Below, piece by piece: positions 1 to 6,066 of a stretch of DNA of 43,318 nucleotides (position 1 is its first letter; each line of letters opens with the position of its first letter). This DNA is from Vibrio ichthyoenteri ATCC 700023 (lineage in GTDB: Bacteria; Pseudomonadota; Gammaproteobacteria; Enterobacterales; Vibrionaceae). A program made the position numbers and the translations under genes. The stretch spans positions 1 through 43,318 of the forward strand of contig NZ_AFWF01000303.1 in assembly GCF_000222605.1 (NCBI RefSeq), read 5' to 3'. The notes beneath the pieces were generated by a model. It had not been told where the DNA came from. It did no database searches and worked only from the letters and a program-made list of their open reading frames with translations.

Positions 1-147
1 GTTAATGGCTATAACTTTCGAAACAAAGTTGCTCACGGTCTGCTGGACGACTCTACCACAGAATCTTATGCCTCAATCTATGTATGGTGGTTCTGCTTAA
101 AATGGGTAATCATTTACACAGATCCAAAATTCACTAAACAAAATTAA
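1..147 (+). CDS. C-terminal fragment of a DUF4209/HEPN-like protein (5' end outside window)
   Basis: The reading frame is open from the first base and stops at TAA 145-147, giving the last 48 residues of a protein whose start lies to the left. Near its start it reads FRNKVAHGLL. The R-x4-H spacing is the signature of HEPN nucleases, and the phrase RN-x-AHGLL is typical of the end of DUF4209 proteins, which are often found in bacterial defence loci. The rest is aromatic-rich (VWWFCLKW) with no recognised motif. Only the tail is visible, so the family call is tentative and no activity can be claimed. Confidence 0.55.
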   Translation, partial: VNGYNFRNKVAHGLLDDSTTESYASIYVWWFCLKWVIIYTDPKFTKQN

Positions 148-228
148 TTCGCTCCCAAGCCCACACTCCATAAAATGGCAACCAATTACAATGGGTGCTC
201 GTTGGTCTGTATCATAACAAGACTGAAT

Positions 229-260
229 CAGGGAGAGAGCTTCCTGTCACTCTCTCCCTG
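229..260 (-). terminator. perfect 11-bp stem-loop at the 3' end of the hok transcript
   Basis: CAGGGAGAGAG (229-239) and CTCTCTCCCTG (250-260) pair perfectly around a 10-nt loop. It lies 7 nt past the hok stop codon. Hok-family mRNAs end in a stable 3' structure that supports fold-back inhibition and stability. There is no T-run, so it may be a stability or processing hairpin rather than a simple terminator. Confidence 0.55.
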
Positions 261-266
261 TCCAGC

Positions 267-425
267 TTACTTCACCATTTCGTAGACAACGAAGCGTGCC
301 AGAAAGTCAGTGTGTGCGTCCTTGTACCGTACTTCACAAAGTGAATCACGTACTATCCATAGTCCTACTAACACAGTGATACAAATCACCACTAATCCCT
401 CTAGGGCGGTTTTACTTTTTGGCAT
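267..425 (-). CDS. hok: Hok-family membrane toxin (type I toxin-antitoxin)
   Basis: A 52-residue protein with a short basic start (MPKSK), one hydrophobic segment (about residues 10-25, LVVICITVLVGLWIV), then RDSLCEVRYKDAH, and FVVYE near the end. The R-x-SLCE-x-R-x-D-x-H core followed by a YE close to the C terminus is the Hok/Gef signature: small inner-membrane toxins that depolarise the cell when translated. A GGAGG sits 9 nt before the ATG. The start codon is overlapped by a mok-like leader, and a strong promoter for an antisense RNA fires into the leader, as in plasmid R1. A TTGACA at 658-663 (minus strand) may be the -35 of the hok mRNA. It should act in post-segregational killing. The call is strong because protein, leader, antisense promoter and conserved leader sequence all agree. 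Confidence 0.9.
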   Translation of the reverse strand: MPKSKTALEGLVVICITVLVGLWIVRDSLCEVRYKDAHTDFLARFVVYEMVK

Positions 426-478
426 TTTTCATTGCCTCCTACAGTGAAGAGGCTATAATCAGAACTGTTCAGATTCAT
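401..478 (-). CDS. mok: Mok-like leader reading frame overlapping hok
   Basis: A 25-codon frame beginning ATG at 478 with GAGG 7 nt upstream and ending at TAG 401-403, 25 nt inside hok in another frame. In R1, hok translation is coupled to mok, and Sok RNA blocks the mok ribosome site. Here the mok start region is also where the divergent antisense transcript would pair. The sequence just upstream (AGTTAAT, a short loop, ATTAACC, then CGAGGC) closely matches the corresponding R1 leader as I remember it. The peptide itself (MNLNSSDYSLFTVGGN...) probably has no function beyond coupling. Confidence 0.75.
   Translation of the reverse strand: MNLNSSDYSLFTVGGNEKCQKVKPP
432..459 (+). promoter_or_regulatory. 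promoter of the Sok antisense RNA
   Basis: TTGCCT at 432-437, a 16-bp spacer, then a perfect TATAAT at 454-459 on the plus strand, antisense to the hok/mok leader. The expected start is near 466. This is where sok-type promoters lie, inside mok and pointing away from hok. Confidence 0.75.
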
Positions 479-522
479 GACTTGGCCTCGTTGGTTAATA
501 ACATTAACTTTCGGGGCTTTTG
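466..522 (+). ncRNA. sok: Sok-type antisense RNA
   Basis: Predicted from the promoter at 432-459. The transcript would cover the mok start codon and Shine-Dalgarno region. It would end in or just after the hairpin GTTAAT/ATTAAC (494-508), followed by TTTCGGGGCTTTT. R1 Sok is about 65 nt with the same kind of end (a GTTAAT-type stem, then CGGGGC). Ends are approximate (about 466 to 522). Sok would pair with the mok ribosome-binding region and stop Hok synthesis; it is short-lived, so loss of the plasmid would release the toxin mRNA. Confidence 0.7.
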
Positions 523-663
523 TCTATCTGCCACTTGCAAATATACTCAAGTGAAATGCTCATGGCAGAAAACCAAGAGCACCCAACGCTATTCTAAAGC
601 CTTTCTGCTTATCCCTCTATCTTTTTGTTCCTCCTTGTAAATATTGCTCTTGAAGTGTGTCAA

Positions 664-1195
664 TAAAGTATCTTTGCGCTCAACGTTCGTTGCTATGTGT
701 GAAATGAAACATACTTTGTTAATACAGTTTGACTATGGGCGTTACCGCAAGCGGTCGGGCTTTTCGTCGCTGCACTCCTCGTGCCGATAACTTAACTCAA
801 GACGAGCTGGCTAATACCAGGTTCATGCTTCACTTGGTATTAGCCGTCTCTTTTCGTTTAAGTTCCTGTCACCCAATCCCATAACGCAACTACGCTATGC
901 GTCTGAAGCGACGTGCTCCGCAAAAGCATTCGCATTACTGCGCAATGCTCACAAAGAATTTCACCATTGCCTGATAAGAGCTTGTAATCGTGGCTAACGT
1001 CCTCGCAAGTCATTGAGTTTCCTAAGTGATTTTTGCCCTACGTTCTCGCAACTTCCTGTAACTATCCTCAAATCAGAACCTAATCTTCAAGGGTATATAA
1101 ACGCTCCGCGCCCTTGCAGATTAGAACCATGTTTGAGGAGTAGACAGTCAGGCGACAACGAAGATGAAAAATTCACTAACTTAGGAAACTCTGCC
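664..1195. other. intergenic region between hok/sok and ardC
   Basis: No convincing protein gene. It holds a short CCGCAAGCGG inverted repeat near 733, the strong hairpin at 801-850 listed separately, and several small GC-rich dyads (for example around 890-930). The frame joined to ardC is open from 1013, but it lacks a ribosome site there and its composition does not look like protein. I therefore treat 1013-1195 as leader. Confidence 0.4.
801..855 (+). terminator. strong hairpin followed by a T-rich tail
   Basis: GGCTAATACCA (809-819) pairs perfectly with TGGTATTAGCC (835-845), extended by GAC (801-803) with GTC (846-848). The tail CTCTTTTCGTTT follows. It fits an intrinsic terminator reading toward ardC. 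It could also be an element of the ssDNA leading region, since it lies upstream of an ArdC gene. No upstream plus-strand gene clearly needs it. Confidence 0.4.
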
Positions 1196-2179
1196 ATGAC
1201 TTACTCAAACGCAATCCACTCAACAATCTCTAATCAGCCAAAGGCGACCAGCGTATCCCCGCTGGAGCAGTCAGGCTCATCCAAAAATGAAATGGGTAAA
1301 GCTCGCAAAGCGAGCAAAAAGCGTAAAGTGGTTAAGGTTGCTAAAGACATTCACCAAATCGTAACCGACCGCGTGATTGCTGCCCTAGAAAGTGGTGTGA
1401 AACCGTGGGCGTGTCCTTGGGATAGAACAAATGAATGCTCAATGCTACCAATGAACTTTAAGACGAAATCGACTTACTCAGGTATCAACATTCTTTTGCT
1501 TTGGTCTGAAACGGTTGAGAAAGGTTTTTCTAGCCCTTACTGGCTGACTTACAAGCAAGCTGCTGAGCTAGGCGGTAACGTGATCAAAGGTCAGAAAGGA
1601 ACGGCGATTGTGTACTACAAGATGTGGGAGAAAGAGAACGAAGACGGCGAGAAAGAAACGATCCCAATGCTTAAAACCTTTGTTGTGTTCAACCTCGATC
1701 AAATCGAGAACATCGAAAAGCCAGCCGTAAGCGTTAACGAAACTCGTATCAAGTATGATTTTGAAGTGTTGGAGCATGTAGAGGATGCGATCGCTAAAAC
1801 GAATATCACTATTAAACATTGCGGCGTTCGCGCTTTTTACTCACCAAGTCACGATCAAATCACTATGCCAGAAAAAGACCGTTTTCAATCATCAAGTGAT
1901 TACTACGCGACAGCATGGCATGAGCTAGTACACGCAACAGGTCATAGCAGCCGTTTAGACCGAGATCTAAAAAATAGCTTTGGTTCTAAAGATTACGCAT
2001 TTGAAGAACTGGTAGCGGAATTAGGCGCAGCGTTCTGCTGTGCTGACCTTGGGATCACTGGCGAGGTTCAACACGAAAGCTACATTGCAGGATGGTTAAG
2101 CAAGTTAAACAGTGACAAAAAATTCATCTTCAAGGCTGCCAGCCTCGCAAGCAAAGCGCATCAATATCTCATCGGTTAA
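1196..2179 (+). CDS. ardC: ArdC-family antirestriction protein (ssDNA-binding, zincin-like)
   Basis: A 327-residue protein. After a low-complexity, lysine-rich N terminus comes the ArdC ssDNA-binding domain (DIHQIVTDRVIAALESGVKPW, split here as motifs IHQIVTDRVI and GVKPWACPW; then SGINILLLW and GQKGTAIVYY). Its C-terminal half is a zincin-like metallopeptidase domain: HELVHATGH at about 242-250, with the downstream EELVAELGAAF glutamate. ArdC proteins bind incoming ssDNA and protect plasmids from restriction during establishment. I chose ATG 1196 because AGGA lies 9 nt upstream; the frame is open back to 1013 without a ribosome site, and ATG 1292 is a shorter alternative. It is followed directly by a terminator. 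In conjugative plasmids such genes usually sit in the leading region near oriT. Confidence 0.88.
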   Translation: MTYSNAIHSTISNQPKATSVSPLEQSGSSKNEMGKARKASKKRKVVKVAKDIHQIVTDRVIAALESGVKPWACPWDRTNECSMLPMNFKTKSTYSGINILLLWSETVEKGFSSPYWLTYKQAAELGGNVIKGQKGTAIVYYKMWEKENEDGEKETIPMLKTFVVFNLDQIENIEKPAVSVNETRIKYDFEVLEHVEDAIAKTNITIKHCGVRAFYSPSHDQITMPEKDRFQSSSDYYATAWHELVHATGHSSRLDRDLKNSFGSKDYAFEELVAELGAAFCCADLGITGEVQHESYIAGWLSKLNSDKKFIFKAASLASKAHQYLIG

Positions 2180-2186
2180 TGCAATT

Positions 2187-2209
2187 CCAGCCTTCGGGCT
2201 GGTTTTTTT
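2187..2209 (+). terminator. intrinsic terminator of ardC
   Basis: CCAGCC-TTCG-GGCTGG stem with a stable UUCG tetraloop followed by seven T (2203-2209), starting 8 nt after the ardC stop. Confidence 0.9.
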
Positions 2210-2230
2210 GCGAGCGAGCCTAACGGCTCG
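2210..2230. repeat. small GCGAGCC/GGCTCGC inverted repeat
   Basis: GCGAGCC at 2214-2220 faces GGCTCGC at 2225-2231 across the loop TAAC. It lies between the ardC terminator and the larger DnaA-box hairpin and may add to the structure of that region when single stranded. Confidence 0.4.
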
Positions 2231-2238
2231 CCCACAAA

Positions 2239-2311
2239 CTCGCACTTACCCACAATCGGCAGGAGATCGAGAGTAGGGGTCTCCTGTCTTCCGAATGTGG
2301 ATAAGTGCGAG
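2239..2311. other. large imperfect hairpin with a DnaA box in its stem (candidate ssDNA initiation site)
   Basis: The arms 2239-2266 and 2280-2311 are complementary over 28 positions with two mismatches and one 4-nt bulge, around a 13-nt loop. The right arm contains TGTGGATAA (2296-2304), a perfect reverse-strand DnaA box (TTATCCACA). The left arm has the near-match TTACCCACA. DnaA boxes in hairpin stems are the recognition element of ABC-primosome single-strand initiation sites such as that of R6K. The position next to ardC fits a leading-region site for complementary-strand synthesis. The function is inferred. Confidence 0.5.
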
Positions 2312-2382
2312 GGCGTTCGCTGCGTCTTTCTTTGTCGTCCGACTATTACCCATGATGCGCGCGTTCCTAGTTGAGAAAAGAA

Positions 2383-2512
2383 GGTCTAGCAGGGTGAGGG
2401 GTATTGGTTATTGTTGATAGGGTGCAGATTTTTTCAAGTAGTGAGTGTTTGGAGAGTCAGCGTCTTACTTGCTACGCAAGCGCGTTCTGGTATTCGTCGC
2501 ATAGCGACTCAT
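2383..2512 (+). repeat. structured intergenic repeat, copy A
   Basis: It begins GGTCTAGCAGGG (2383-2394). After about 70 bp of diverged sequence comes a 49-bp block (2464-2512) with two perfect hairpins: CTTGC-TAC-GCAAG (2468-2480) and GTCGC-ATA-GCGAC (2496-2508). Copy B at 32844-32974 has the same order and spacing in the same orientation, with a compensatory base-pair change in the first stem. Confidence 0.7.
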
Positions 2513-2549
2513 TTTAATTAAAGAAAAAGAACAAAAGGTAACTAAAGTC

Positions 2550-2578
2550 TTTCAAAGAGAACAGTAATTCAGTATAAT
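2550..2578 (+). promoter_or_regulatory. sigma70-type promoter
   Basis: TTTCAA (2550-2555), 17-bp spacer, perfect TATAAT (2573-2578). The start near 2585 would give the next gene a leader of about 47 nt. The -35 is weak, so an activator or the repeat upstream may matter. Confidence 0.5.
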
Positions 2579-2631
2579 AAGAGAGTACAGAGAAGATGAG
2601 TCATATTGACCAATCAGTACGGAGATTTACA

Positions 2632-2868
2632 ATGCGATTCGATGAACGAATTATAGAAGTGGTTGATTCAGCAGATTTTTACTTTGATCCCGAAACAAAA
2701 ATGATTACGAGAGAATATAATATTAATTATATTCCCCTAGCCGTGAAGGGCGAGTATTCATCAACGAGATACGTTCAACATGTTTTATTGTTTCTTGAAG
2801 CTGCGAATGATAGAAGGGCTTTTGAACACTGCAAATCGTTTGAAGATTTAAGAAACATCAATATTTAA
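2632..2868 (+). CDS. hypothetical protein, 78 aa
   Basis: I do not recognise this protein. From ATG 2632 it is 78 residues long and rich in acidic and aromatic residues (MRFDERIIEVVDSADFYFD), with no membrane segment or Cys motif. I prefer ATG 2632 because GGAG lies 7 nt upstream. The in-frame ATG at 2596 would lie only about 11 nt from the predicted transcript start and lacks a well-placed ribosome site. It is the first gene of a likely two-gene unit with the gene at 2902, and the two are separated by a perfect hairpin. Confidence 0.6.
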   Translation: MRFDERIIEVVDSADFYFDPETKMITREYNINYIPLAVKGEYSSTRYVQHVLLFLEAANDRRAFEHCKSFEDLRNINI

Positions 2869-2872
2869 GAGG

Positions 2873-2894
2873 ATGCCGCACTAAAGTGCGGCAT
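2873..2894 (+). promoter_or_regulatory. perfect 9-bp hairpin between two co-directional genes
   Basis: ATGCCGCAC-TAAA-GTGCGGCAT begins 4 nt after one stop codon and ends 7 nt before the next ATG (2902). It lacks a T-run, and it occupies the space where the ribosome site of the downstream gene should be. It may therefore tune translation or mRNA stability rather than stop transcription. Confidence 0.5.
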
Positions 2895-2901
2895 ATTCAC
2901 T

Positions 2902-3312
2902 ATGAAGTTAGAATACTATTCAATTGAGAAACTGGATGATCCAGTTTTCAGCGATTTGTTTGAAAAGAGAAAGAAAGATTTAGAAGAATCGGCACTACGT
3001 CATGTAAGACATATCTTGATTTGTAATCATAAAGGGATTGATTTGTCTTTGCCTTGTTTTCTTCAACCTGACGATCCCGCGTTTGTAATGCCTGACAAAA
3101 TCATAGTGGCAAAAACGATAGAGTTATTATTAGAGTTAAACCCTGATTGGACGAAAGATAATATTAGTAAAATGCTTGGTATTTCGACAACGGGTAGCAA
3201 TAGGTTAATTAACTATTGGATAAAGAGCGATAATGGCAGAGATATAAACAAATCAAATTGGGTCGTTTTGGCAACAAAAGCTGGCTTGATGCAATTAGTT
3301 GTCGCTAAGTGA
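2902..3312 (+). CDS. hypothetical protein with a helix-turn-helix-like C-terminal half, 136 aa
   Basis: Not recognised as a family. The N-terminal half is charged (EYYSIEKLDDPVF, FEKRKKDLEESALRHVRHIL). The C-terminal half reads like a DNA-binding helix-turn-helix: PDWTKDNISKMLGISTTGSNR is a helix, a turn at GIS and a second helix, starting around residue 79. The GIS turn and spaced Leu/Ile residues are the reason for the suggestion. It follows the 78-aa gene across a hairpin and precedes a shared convergent terminator. A DNA-binding role is an inference only. Confidence 0.6.
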   Translation: MKLEYYSIEKLDDPVFSDLFEKRKKDLEESALRHVRHILICNHKGIDLSLPCFLQPDDPAFVMPDKIIVAKTIELLLELNPDWTKDNISKMLGISTTGSNRLINYWIKSDNGRDINKSNWVVLATKAGLMQLVVAK

Positions 3313-3323
3313 TAATTTGTAGT

Positions 3324-3360
3324 AGCCCGTTGCGCTAAAGCATAACGGGCTGTAATGTTT
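3324..3360. terminator. terminator hairpin between convergent genes
   Basis: AGCCCGTT (3324-3331) pairs perfectly with AACGGGCT (3344-3351), followed by GTAATGTTTT. It lies between the plus-strand gene ending at 3312 and the minus-strand hns ending at 3360. Confidence 0.65.
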
Positions 3361-3749
3361 TAGATTAAAAAGTCATCTAGGTTTTTGTCTACCAGAGCTG
3401 ACGGGGTGCGTCCTTGTCCTGTCCAAGTTTTCTCATTGCCTTTTTCGTCAGTGTAACGGTATTTGGCAGGACGCGGGGCGCGTTTTGTTTTCGCTTTAGA
3501 TGGTTGCTTTTCTAAAGCAGCTATGAGGTCATTTAGAACAATGCCATCTTTTTTGAGAGAGTCTGCGATCTCTTTTAGTTTTGCTTCTTTTTCTTCACGT
3601 TCTGCCATTAACTCAAGTTCTTCTGTTTGGCGTTCATCGGTCACTTTCGTTAATTTTGCTAAAGCGTCTTGAAGTTGTTCTAGGGTTAGCTCACGAGAAA
3701 ACGCACGTAGAGAACGGATATTTAAAAGGATGCTTGCTAAATCTGACAC
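3360..3749 (-). CDS. hns: plasmid H-NS-like nucleoid protein
   Basis: A 129-residue H-NS homologue of full length. It has an N-terminal oligomerisation helix (LLNIRSLRAFSRELTLEQL), a coiled-coil dimerisation region to about residue 75, a basic linker (KAKTKRAPRPAKY) and the C-terminal DNA-binding core YTDEKGNEKTWTGQGRTPSA with the QGR hook. It ends in LDDFLI as chromosomal H-NS nearly does. Plasmid H-NS proteins silence AT-rich horizontally acquired DNA and reduce the cost of carrying the plasmid. Likely targets here are the AT-rich cargo at 28.6-30.9 kb and the partition region. A palindrome at 3801-3820 lies in its upstream region. Confidence 0.93.
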   Translation of the reverse strand: MSDLASILLNIRSLRAFSRELTLEQLQDALAKLTKVTDERQTEELELMAEREEKEAKLKEIADSLKKDGIVLNDLIAALEKQPSKAKTKRAPRPAKYRYTDEKGNEKTWTGQGRTPSALVDKNLDDFLI

Positions 3750-3800
3750 AGTGTATTTTCCTTATTTTGGATGAATTACCGATATGGGGGAAGTAAATGA

Positions 3801-3820
3801 ATTATCAATACTTTGATAAT
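3801..3820. promoter_or_regulatory. palindrome upstream of hns
   Basis: ATTATCAA-TACT-TTGATAAT, perfect 8-bp arms, 52 bp upstream of the hns start and in the region shared with the divergent gene at 3931. It is a possible operator or curved AT-rich H-NS autoregulatory site. Confidence 0.4.
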
Positions 3821-3930
3821 AATTCTTATCGACATGATCGCAATGTTTTAGCCTGAGTTTTTGGCTTTTTGTTGTGATGGTTAGAGCTTGATAGTAAAAT
3901 TAACGTATTGAAATGATAGGAATAAAAATA

Positions 3931-4233
3931 ATGAAAAAGTTTCTTTTGATCCCGTTGGTTATGCTGGCATTTAATGCCTCAGCAAAAGATATTCAAGACA
4001 TGAGCAAAGGTGAGGTTAAAGCGTATCACGCTGAACTCTATGAAAAAGCCATGAACAACACCACGCTTGAAAATTGCCAAAAAATTAATCGTTTTTATAG
4101 CGCAGCATTAAAGCAGAAAAAATTGGTTTTAATGGATATTAAAGAAGGTAGTGATTGGGCGAAAGCAAGACAGTTATGTTCCCATGAAGTGGAGTATGAT
4201 TTTTTTGCCGATAAATCATTAGACTATAAATAA
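3931..4233 (+). CDS. small exported protein of unknown function, 100 aa
   Basis: Begins MKKFLLIPLVMLAFNASA, a clear Sec signal peptide with cleavage expected after ASA (residue 18). The mature part is about 82 residues, mostly helical and charged (YHAELYEKAMNN, YSAALKQKKL), with two cysteines (in LENCQK and QLCSHE) that could form a disulfide. I chose ATG 3931 because AGGA lies 9 nt upstream; ATG 3913 has no ribosome site and would hide the signal peptide. The periplasmic location is inferred. I do not recognise the family. It converges on virB6 across a shared terminator, so it is not part of the transfer operon. Confidence 0.7.
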   Translation: MKKFLLIPLVMLAFNASAKDIQDMSKGEVKAYHAELYEKAMNNTTLENCQKINRFYSAALKQKKLVLMDIKEGSDWAKARQLCSHEVEYDFFADKSLDYK

Positions 4234-4261
4234 AAAAAGCCCTGATTATCAGGGCTTTTTA
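4232..4261. terminator. bidirectional terminator
   Basis: AGCCCTGA-TTA-TCAGGGCT, flanked by A7 on the left and T5 on the right, so it can act on both strands. It ends the small exported gene and the virB5-virB6 unit. Confidence 0.9.
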
Positions 4262-4267
4262 TAGGTG

Positions 4268-5314
4268 TTAATCTTGCTGATTCATTCTTTGGTTGTGTTC
4301 TTTAATGCGTTCAAGCATATCCCGGTTTGCTCCAGTTGAGTTATTGCGCCCATTGTTACCAGAACGAATGTTATTGCTGTTATCCCATCCATCACTGCTA
4401 CGTTGAGCGTTGGCTTTGTCTTGATTCTTTTGTTGTTCTTGATTTCGTCTAGGGACTAAATTTTTAAAGTCTTTTGCTGTTAAGTTTTGAGATGCAAAAC
4501 CACCAGAGAGCGAGCCAGCAAGATTTGGGATTTGTCTAATGACAAAAAATAAAATAGCGCACACGACCGCTATCTGCATACCCACAGAAATTGGGTTAAG
4601 GGCTGCATTATCAGTCATGTTATTTGCTTTTAAAAATGATTCAATGATTTCTATCGCCATAAAAATGACCGATACCCCGAAAAATTGAACTAAGATATTT
4701 TCGAGCACCTTAGCAAGCCAACTTTCAAAGAATTTCTTTGTCACAGGGAAACAAAAGGCGACAAAAAATAGTGGTCCAATAATCAGCAGCAGGGCGAGCA
4801 TGAACTTAGTGCCGATAATGATAAGAGCTGAAATAAGTGTTAAGGCTAATATTCCTCCACCAATCACAATCAACAATAAAATCCATTGCCATGAAGAAGG
4901 TGTATAGCCCACCTTATTCCAACAAAAGATAATCTGTTCAATACCCATTTTAAGAAGCGCATCGAGAGCCGCGAGAGGGTCTTTGTTACCTCCCGAATTA
5001 GGCAAAATGCTGTTTGCCATGCCTGTAGATAAAGCCTCAACCCCTTCAACAATGTATTTTGTGTAGGTAGGCGCACTCCATGCCAACCCGAAAATGCAGA
5101 AGATAACCACGCAGTGATGCACAAAGTCTTCCATCGGAGCTTCAATCTTACCCTCCATAATCAAGTAACCGCGCACCATGATAAATAGGGTGACGGCAAT
5201 CAGCATGATCCCCTCAAACGAGTTGATGATATTTTTCACCCCGTTGATGAGAAAACTTTGTGTGGCATTGTCGATCGACATACCGATAAATTGAAAAATG
5301 GCAATTTCATCCAT
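4268..5314 (-). CDS. virB6: VirB6/TrbL-type inner-membrane channel protein of the T4SS
   Basis: 348 residues with five or six strongly hydrophobic segments: about residues 34-52 (IMLIAVTLFIMVRGYLIM), 66-80, 143-190 (a long double span ending LLLIIGPLFFVAFCF), 205-222 and 248-262. A long, hydrophilic, Asn/Gln-rich tail follows (RSGNNGRNN). This topology and the central G-P-F-F block are typical of VirB6, the polytopic protein at the base of the translocation channel. It lies 2 nt downstream of virB5, so the two are co-transcribed. Unusually, virB5 and virB6 are about 12 kb away from the rest of the VirB genes. Confidence 0.85.
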   Translation of the reverse strand: MDEIAIFQFIGMSIDNATQSFLINGVKNIINSFEGIMLIAVTLFIMVRGYLIMEGKIEAPMEDFVHHCVVIFCIFGLAWSAPTYTKYIVEGVEALSTGMANSILPNSGGNKDPLAALDALLKMGIEQIIFCWNKVGYTPSSWQWILLLIVIGGGILALTLISALIIIGTKFMLALLLIIGPLFFVAFCFPVTKKFFESWLAKVLENILVQFFGVSVIFMAIEIIESFLKANNMTDNAALNPISVGMQIAVVCAILFFVIRQIPNLAGSLSGGFASQNLTAKDFKNLVPRRNQEQQKNQDKANAQRSSDGWDNSNNIRSGNNGRNNSTGANRDMLERIKEHNQRMNQQD

Positions 5315-5316
5315 GA

Positions 5317-6051
5317 TTAAAACTCCACAGGTGTTAGACGGTTACTAAAGTGACGTGAATTAATCATTTTCTTTTGATATTCAGTTTCTTGTTGTCGCAA
5401 TATGTCAGCCTCAGCTTGCGCAGTGGCTTGGTACATGGCGAGTTTGGTTTGTTCGTTGATGAGCATGGCTTGTTCTGCTTGTATTCGAGCGTTTAGCTCT
5501 GCAATTGATTTAGGGTCATTGGTGCGATTGATTTCACGCATTAGGCTTTCGATTTGCGCGGTGCGTTGATTGGATTTCTCGTAAGCGTCAATGGCAAAGG
5601 CTTGGTCTTGAGCTGGCTTAACGGCAGTGGCATTACAGATTTGTTTTTCTGTTTCAGTTGCGTAGCCGCTGGCACAGGCATCATAGATTTTGCTGGCATC
5701 TCTTAGGGCTTTTGCTGAGCCTGATAAGCCGTTATAGCCGCCCGTTCTAATATCGGAGTAGATACGTTCCCAGTTATTGGGTAGGTATTCTCGAAACGCG
5801 GGGTCATTGAGAATGTCACCGAGATTTCGAGATCCAGTTGTTGATAGGTAGTCCTGTTCAGCTTGTCTTAATTGGTCACGCATGTTGGAAAGCTGGTCAA
5901 GAATGGTGGCGTACTCTTTTAATGCTTGTGCGTAGTTCACAAATTGGTTTTGTGTTGCTGTTGCGTCAACAATAACGCTAACGGGGATACCTGCTTGAAG
6001 TGGTGAGACACAAGCTACGGTGAGCGCAGCGACTAATAATCTTTTTTTCAT
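5317..6051 (-). CDS. virB5: VirB5-like minor pilus protein
   Basis: 244 residues starting with a signal peptide (MKKRLLVAALTVACVSPLQA, cleavage after LQA). The mature protein is largely alpha-helical: a long helix after GIPVSVIVDATA, with heptad-like QFVNYAQALKEYATILDQL, and a C-terminal helical bundle rich in Gln and Glu. VirB5 proteins sit at the T-pilus tip and contact the recipient. The phrase IPV-x-D near the mature N terminus and the YA-x-x-L-x-QL helix are characteristic. Two cysteines (YDACASGY and KQICNATA) may form a disulfide. It directly precedes virB6. Confidence 0.82.
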   Translation of the reverse strand: MKKRLLVAALTVACVSPLQAGIPVSVIVDATATQNQFVNYAQALKEYATILDQLSNMRDQLRQAEQDYLSTTGSRNLGDILNDPAFREYLPNNWERIYSDIRTGGYNGLSGSAKALRDASKIYDACASGYATETEKQICNATAVKPAQDQAFAIDAYEKSNQRTAQIESLMREINRTNDPKSIAELNARIQAEQAMLINEQTKLAMYQATAQAEADILRQQETEYQKKMINSRHFSNRLTPVEF

Positions 6052-6066
6052 GTAAGTAAATTCCTA

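Noticed and set aside
419-640. 73-codon plus-strand frame
   Set aside because: It lies antisense to the hok/mok leader and contains the sok promoter and RNA; no ribosome site and no protein-like pattern.
801-850. integron attC-like site
   Set aside because: The stem is a simple perfect inverted repeat; conserved core sites (RYYYAAC/GTTRRRY) and extrahelical bases are absent, and no integrase is present.
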